Shown: positions 59,463 to 64,000 of the stretch, one piece after another
How the letters are laid out: the number at the start of each line of letters is the position of its first letter
Position numbering within the stretch: position 1 is the stretch's first letter
Source of the DNA: Sinonovacula constricta
Lineage: Eukaryota; Mollusca; Bivalvia; Cardiida; Solecurtidae
NCBI GenBank assembly: GCA_007844125.1
Contig: CM017573.1
Coordinates: 1,636,293-1,700,292, forward strand
DNA: 64,000 nt
Reading direction: 5' to 3'
Position numbers and translations under genes: made by a program
Notes under the pieces: model-generated
What the model was told of the DNA's origin: nothing
The model's input: the letters and a program-made list of their open reading frames with translations, nothing else
Database searches by the model: none

Positions 59463-62400
59463 TTTAAATAAAAGGGACTTTTCGGCATCACTCGTGTTAA
59501 TTTTCATTTAGATATTGTATATGTCTTAAGATGTAACTTAGTGTAGTATGACATACTCAATTATTTAAAAAAATCTTATTATTTTTATTTATGACTGAAC
59601 GTTTTTTGACATTTTTACACTGACACCTGTTCTGATGTAAACCAGCCTTACGCTAAATGTACACGTGATCGCCTCGGTGGTCACGTGCTTTTCGAGACAC
59701 AAGTAGTTAGTATTATACATGTAGAGTGTGACGTAATCGCGGTGAAAAGACGGTAAAATGCAAGTCATTTCTGTCTCCTCAGTTGTGCATATGTTTGACG
59801 AACTATTTTTAATGCAATTACCTGTCCAGGGAAGACAACTAACCAGAGCTTACCAGAGTAAGTAAAACATGGGTTATCTCCGCCGAACGCTTCGTGAATA
59901 ATGCCAAGCGTTTATCGACTAAGTCACTTGGACTATTGTGGTGATATGACGGTTTCCCAGAGAAGATGCGCTGTTTATGTTCATATTATCGATGTTTTAC
60001 AGACTACAGGAAATTGGTTGGGCTAAATATATGCAATTTCGCGGTGATTTGAGCTTTTTACTGACACTGGCGCACCGAGATCTGAGTCCGGAAGAGCCGA
60101 GATAAGCCGGCTTTACGATACGATAATGAGAGGCACATGGAGTTTAATCTCATTAACGTACATAGTTAATTGAATCCGCCCCACGACATACCGCGAAGAA
60201 ACGATTGAAACAAGACATGGACTTCAGTGTCTTTTAATCATGTTCGCTATTTCCGGCTTTATTTTGTTGTTCTGTTCGAAAGTAAGCTATGATAAAAAAT
60301 CAAAGTATTATAAACAGGATTTTTTTTATTTTTTTTTATTTATTTTTTTTTGGGTGGGGGGTGGGGGGTGGGGTGATAAACGTAAAATTTAAATTGTATA
60401 GTATCATATATTGCAATCTTCAAGTTCAAGTATCAATACGCGAACTGCTCAATTTGCAATATATGTAATAAAATGTTGTATTGAACAAATGTGCACTTTA
60501 AAATTATTATATACGTCGTTATAATCCGTCTTGGACAGATGTGTATTATACCAATACCAATACCGCCAATAACCAGCTGGGGTTGCTGAACCTCAACCCT
60601 TAAATTCCTGCACCTTGATAAGTAAATCTGAGATTATGCAAGTGCTTAAATTTATGTCGAGGTGGAAACTAATACCTAGGTATATCGCCACGTGTCATTG
60701 GATGGCATGAATTTACTTTAGCACCGCGTACAAATTACAAACATGACATAGAAAGGTACATGTAACAAGACTGAGGGTCAAGAACCCATACAAGGCGCTA
60801 TGTTCCGAATGTCGTGTCTCATTACTGGTCTTGGATATCCGTCCAAGTATAAAGCGGCGGTCGATACGTTATTGTTTTCGCTCCAAGCCTTCTTTTCCGG
60901 GAGAATGTAGACAAGCGCTAATTAAATATATCCATTTGCATTCCAAATAAATGTCCTTTCAGCCTGCTTTTGCATTCTTTACGGTAACCCCAGCACTTGG
61001 TGACTTATTACAAAGAAAGCCAAACAACCTATAACTGACCACACCGACCGTACCAGTAACAAACCGCGGAGAAGACGTCGTTTATTTGACGAAATTTAGG
61101 TTGTTAAAATGGTGGCTTGAACGCTGAAGATATGGCCCAATTGTTTCTTATTGACAAAAGTAGGAGTATGTTGCTGATAGCGGATGCATCGTGTTTATTT
61201 CTTTTGCTTTTCTTTCTTTTTTATTTGTGCCCAAAAGAAGCCGTGTATCTATATAACGAGTCTTTCTCTTACAAGTGATCTAATTATTAAGAAAATTAAT
61301 AAATTAATTAATCAGATTAAAAAAGAATATTTTATTGTCTTATAACGTGACATTTTCGTGATAAGGTAACCGGGTGTGGTATTTACCACGGTGAAAAGAC
61401 AACATGCAATATAAAATGATTTGTTAAACACGCAATACGAATGGCAAAACAATATAAGAATGTACAGATCTTAATTCTGTAACTAACTGGTTTTAAAGCC
61501 TATGTTTATAGTCAAATGCATCAAATAGTAGATGATTTTTAAAGTTGGTTTAATTATATTTTAATGTTTATCGAGATAGTACCATATAATGCACACGTTT
61601 TTACACGTAAAAACACTGGTGTAATGGGTATGATTTATGTAGCAAGCTAGGCTTTAAATGGCACATTTCTTTAGGAATCCATTTGATCGGTTAATGCACT
61701 AAACCTAGGAGATCATCTAAGCACCATGTATCCTGACAGTTTCTATAAATGCGGCCGAAGTTCCGTAGTTACTGTGTATTAGATAGTTGATAACAAGCTC
61801 TGGATTCAATTCTCCCTAAAAGATTTAACAAAAGGTAAATAATTTAACAAATATATGTATTTGGATGCGTGTACATGTAGAAATACGAATTGATCACTCT
61901 TAATATTTCGTTACCATTATGTTCTAATCCGTGTAAACACGCATACGGATATTATTGTAACCTTTCAACTTTTATATGGTATACAGCAGTCCTAATTCTC
62001 ACCATAATGTTGTTCTAAGTATATTTCGTATTATATTCTTAAAAGATATTAGTTTTAATTTTTTGAAAGTCTAACTCTTAATCGATTTGCTCAAACACAT
62101 TATGTATAAATTAACTCCTAATGTAACATTTTAAACAAAATGCTATCTAGGCGTATAAAAGTTCAAAATCACATACCGGGTCTCGATAACAAAAATCAAA
62201 ATCAAAGAATTGACAAGTCGAGATGTCCACGTGTGTTTTAACTGAGGTCTTCTCTCGACGTACAGAAGTCGATTTCAGAAATATTTTACATCTAATGTTG
62301 CCTATAAAACTTATCGGATTATAATTTGCTAAGCAAGAAAATGAATGTGTGTACAGAAAACATGCCATGGAGAAAGGTTGTTACGGTATCATCAGTTTAT

Positions 62401-62580
62401 AAGTTGAGTTTACTAGTGAATACATTTAAACCGAAAAAACTCCAGAATGTTGCATAGTTTATTAAAAAAGCGGTAACTATTAGAAACAATTATTTAAACA
62501 CAAATAATCAGTTAACTGTCCGAAATCAAACCAACAAAGAAAATCTCGAAACAATCAGTGAATTACTCTCCAAGAGTTTT
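59463..62580. other. unique spacer with CNE-like stretches
   Basis: No gene recognised. The stretches 60050-60190 (tttaatctcattaacg- and agttaattgaatcc-type homeodomain sites) and 60830-61090 (listed separately) look regulatory. T-rich sequence at 60320-60351 runs into a G4-type g-rich run at 60352-60374. The frame 62147-62368 (minus) is unrecognised. A donor-like gagtaagtaa lies near 59858 without a supporting open frame. Confidence 0.4.
60830..61090. promoter_or_regulatory. candidate regulatory island with POU octamer
   Basis: A higher-complexity segment with TAATTA (60919-60924), a perfect octamer ATTTGCAT (60934-60941) that overlaps a TEAD-like cattcc, and aaccgcggag (near 61061). POU-domain factors bind the octamer. 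A developmental enhancer is a plausible but unproven reading. Confidence 0.22.
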
Positions 62581-62663
62581 TATTTTTATTTTTTATTATT
62601 ATTATTATTATTTTTTGTTGTTGTTGTTGTTTTTTGGAGTGTGTGTGTGTTGGGGGGGGGGGG
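62581..62663. repeat. compound simple repeat (tta, ttg, gt, poly-G)
   Basis: tatt/tta repeats, then (ttg)n, then (gt)n and a run of 12 G ending near 62663. Confidence 0.93.
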
Positions 62664-62689
62664 CATAATATGTACGAACTGTGTACCAT

Positions 62690-62810
62690 GTGAATGTATT
62701 AATTGTGTGCCATGCGACTGAATAACTTATTTTTATATTGGAATACTATGGGAGACGATGTATGTTTGTACAAGTCGTCAATAAAAGTGTTCTGTTCAGT
62801 TCTGTTCTGG
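62690..62810 (+). mobile_element. 3' end of a degenerate retroelement-like repeat
   Basis: Plus-strand sequence gtacaagtcgtcaataaaag followed by tgttctgttcagttctgttc closely matches the minus-strand end at 49141-49180. The AATAAA signal plus TTCTG tail is consistent with a non-LTR retrotransposon 3' end. The upstream limit is uncertain and no coding part is visible. Confidence 0.4.
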
Positions 62811-62877
62811 AAATTATTTTTGATTGTTTATGCAAGCGGCACGAAAGTGTCAGCATAAGTTCTTTAAATGATTGTTT

Positions 62878-63227
62878 ATTATGCTTTATCTTTTACATTT
62901 TTTATGCTTTATCTTTACAATACTTATTCCTTATCTATTACAATAATTATGCTTTATCTATTACAAATATTATGTTTTATCTATTGCAATGATAATGTTT
63001 TATTTATTTCAATTATTATGCTTTATCTATTACAATTATTATGCTTTATCTATTACAATTATTATGCTTTATCTATTACAATGATTATGCTTTATCTATT
63101 ACAATACTTATTCTTTATCTATTACAATAATTATGCTTTATCTATTACAATGATAATGTTTTATTTATTTCAGTTATTATGCTTTATCTATTACAATTAT
63201 TATGCTTTATCTATTACAATGATTATG
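62878..63227. repeat. minisatellite, 20-bp unit, about 17 copies
   Basis: The unit attatgctttatctattaca repeats every 20 bp with variants (attattccttatct, gataatgttttatttatttc). Because 20 is not a multiple of three, more than one frame is open (62738-62992 and 62868-63254), giving aromatic-rich translations that are not evidence for a gene. Confidence 0.95.
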
Positions 63228-64000
63228 GCTAAAACAGTTGAGTTTTCGCAGTGATACATGTTTTGAGTTAAGCTACAATTGTAGAAATAGGCACACTTGC
63301 TGTACTATATTTTAAACTAGAATAATTGTATATCCCATATAAAACCTGATATACATTGTTCTAAATGATAAAAACGTACACTGGTAAAAGTATGCAATGA
63401 TTATCATATGGAACATGTCTAAAACAAGAGCTCGTTCAAACGTAGTAGTGAGTTGTCATCCGAATAGTTTTTGGTTTCAGAACAGTTGTTTACAAAGATA
63501 AAATGCTTTTCATTGTAATGACGGAGATTTAATTGCGTTTCTTTTATTTCCAAAACGGTCTTTAATATTAAAACAAATATTGCACCATGATATATTTGAT
63601 GGCATTTGACAACTTAAAATGTTCGGATCCTGTTCAGGTTTTTACGTCTCGTGTATTGTTGTATCTTCCATGTGTTATACAGACATAGTCCTCATGTCTA
63701 CAACTGTTACGGAAGTGCAGCTGTCACGTTGTATCATTTTAAAATGACGTCAGACTGTTTATGAAGATGATGATGCCAATTAAAGCAAATTGTGTCTGGT
63801 CTGCGGATGCTTTATGTATCTCCCTATGTACTATGTGAGAGACGATGTAGCGTAGAATCAGTCTGCCCCGTCAGTCTATTGGCAACGGGCAGCGGGCAGA
63901 TGAACTTGATTGATGCTGAATTCAATCGGAGATCAATGTGGACTCCTTGGTCAATTCCATGTAGGTGCTGTCGTAACCTCCGTTATATGACATCACGACA
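63228..64000. other. unique sequence to the window end
   Basis: No gene recognised. A perfect CRE palindrome lies at 63745-63752. The last 200 bp are less AT-rich (ggcaacgggcagcgggcaga near 63881) and may be the edge of something beyond the window. Confidence 0.4.

Overview
This window looks like a gene-poor, AT-rich stretch of an animal nuclear genome. I recognise no protein-coding gene, no rRNA, no intact tRNA and no CRISPR. There is no bacterial-style gene packing or ribosome-binding-site architecture. A tRNA-derived SINE with a CAAA-type tail, copies of a retroelement-like 3' end tailed with TTCTG repeats, and very abundant minisatellites fit a lophotrochozoan genome, plausibly a bivalve mollusc. 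That placement is inference from repeat style; I cannot name a species.

About 17 kb, roughly a quarter of the window, consists of 18 tandem arrays or simple-sequence tracts. Sixteen of them have complex units that look unrelated to each other, of about 20, 29-33, 30, 32, 37, 80, 77, 59, 30, 42, 43, 33, 40, 58, 62 and 20 bp. The largest are a 37-bp array at 14751-17546, a 43-bp array at 36528-39260, a 62-bp array at 57759-59391 and a 20-bp array at 304-1830. Nearly every long open frame (over 100 codons) is a by-product of these arrays: units whose length is not a multiple of three leave several frames open at once, and units of 30 or 33 bp can stay open on both strands.

Between the arrays lies unique AT-rich DNA with islands of higher complexity that resemble cis-regulatory or conserved noncoding DNA (for example 5000-5345, 6300-6470, 40860-41395 and 60830-61090). 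Noteworthy are a duplicated module (2841-2936 and 5191-5300), a 20-bp E-box/CRE/E-box composite at 5141-5160, six perfect CRE palindromes across the window and a compact CRE cluster near 32060-32090.

Transposon traces are a SINE on the minus strand at 54248-54572 with an 11-bp target-site duplication, three more decayed tRNA-like heads (14575-14640, 27660-27760, 53180-53285), and two copies of one 3' end (49141-49180 minus, 62690-62810 plus). A few short unrecognised open frames outside the arrays look protein-like (50869-51119 minus, 12262-12492 plus, 11104-11322 plus, 1964-2170 minus) and are given as weak candidates only.

I do not see a convincing new gene system. The most testable novelties are arrays whose units carry complete consensus sites for known transcription-factor families (kappa-B in the 33-bp array, forkhead in the 30-bp array, a switchable palindrome in the 43-bp array), the duplicated regulatory module, and a minus-strand decapeptide frame at 29465-30118 that superficially resembles bivalve adhesive-protein repeats.
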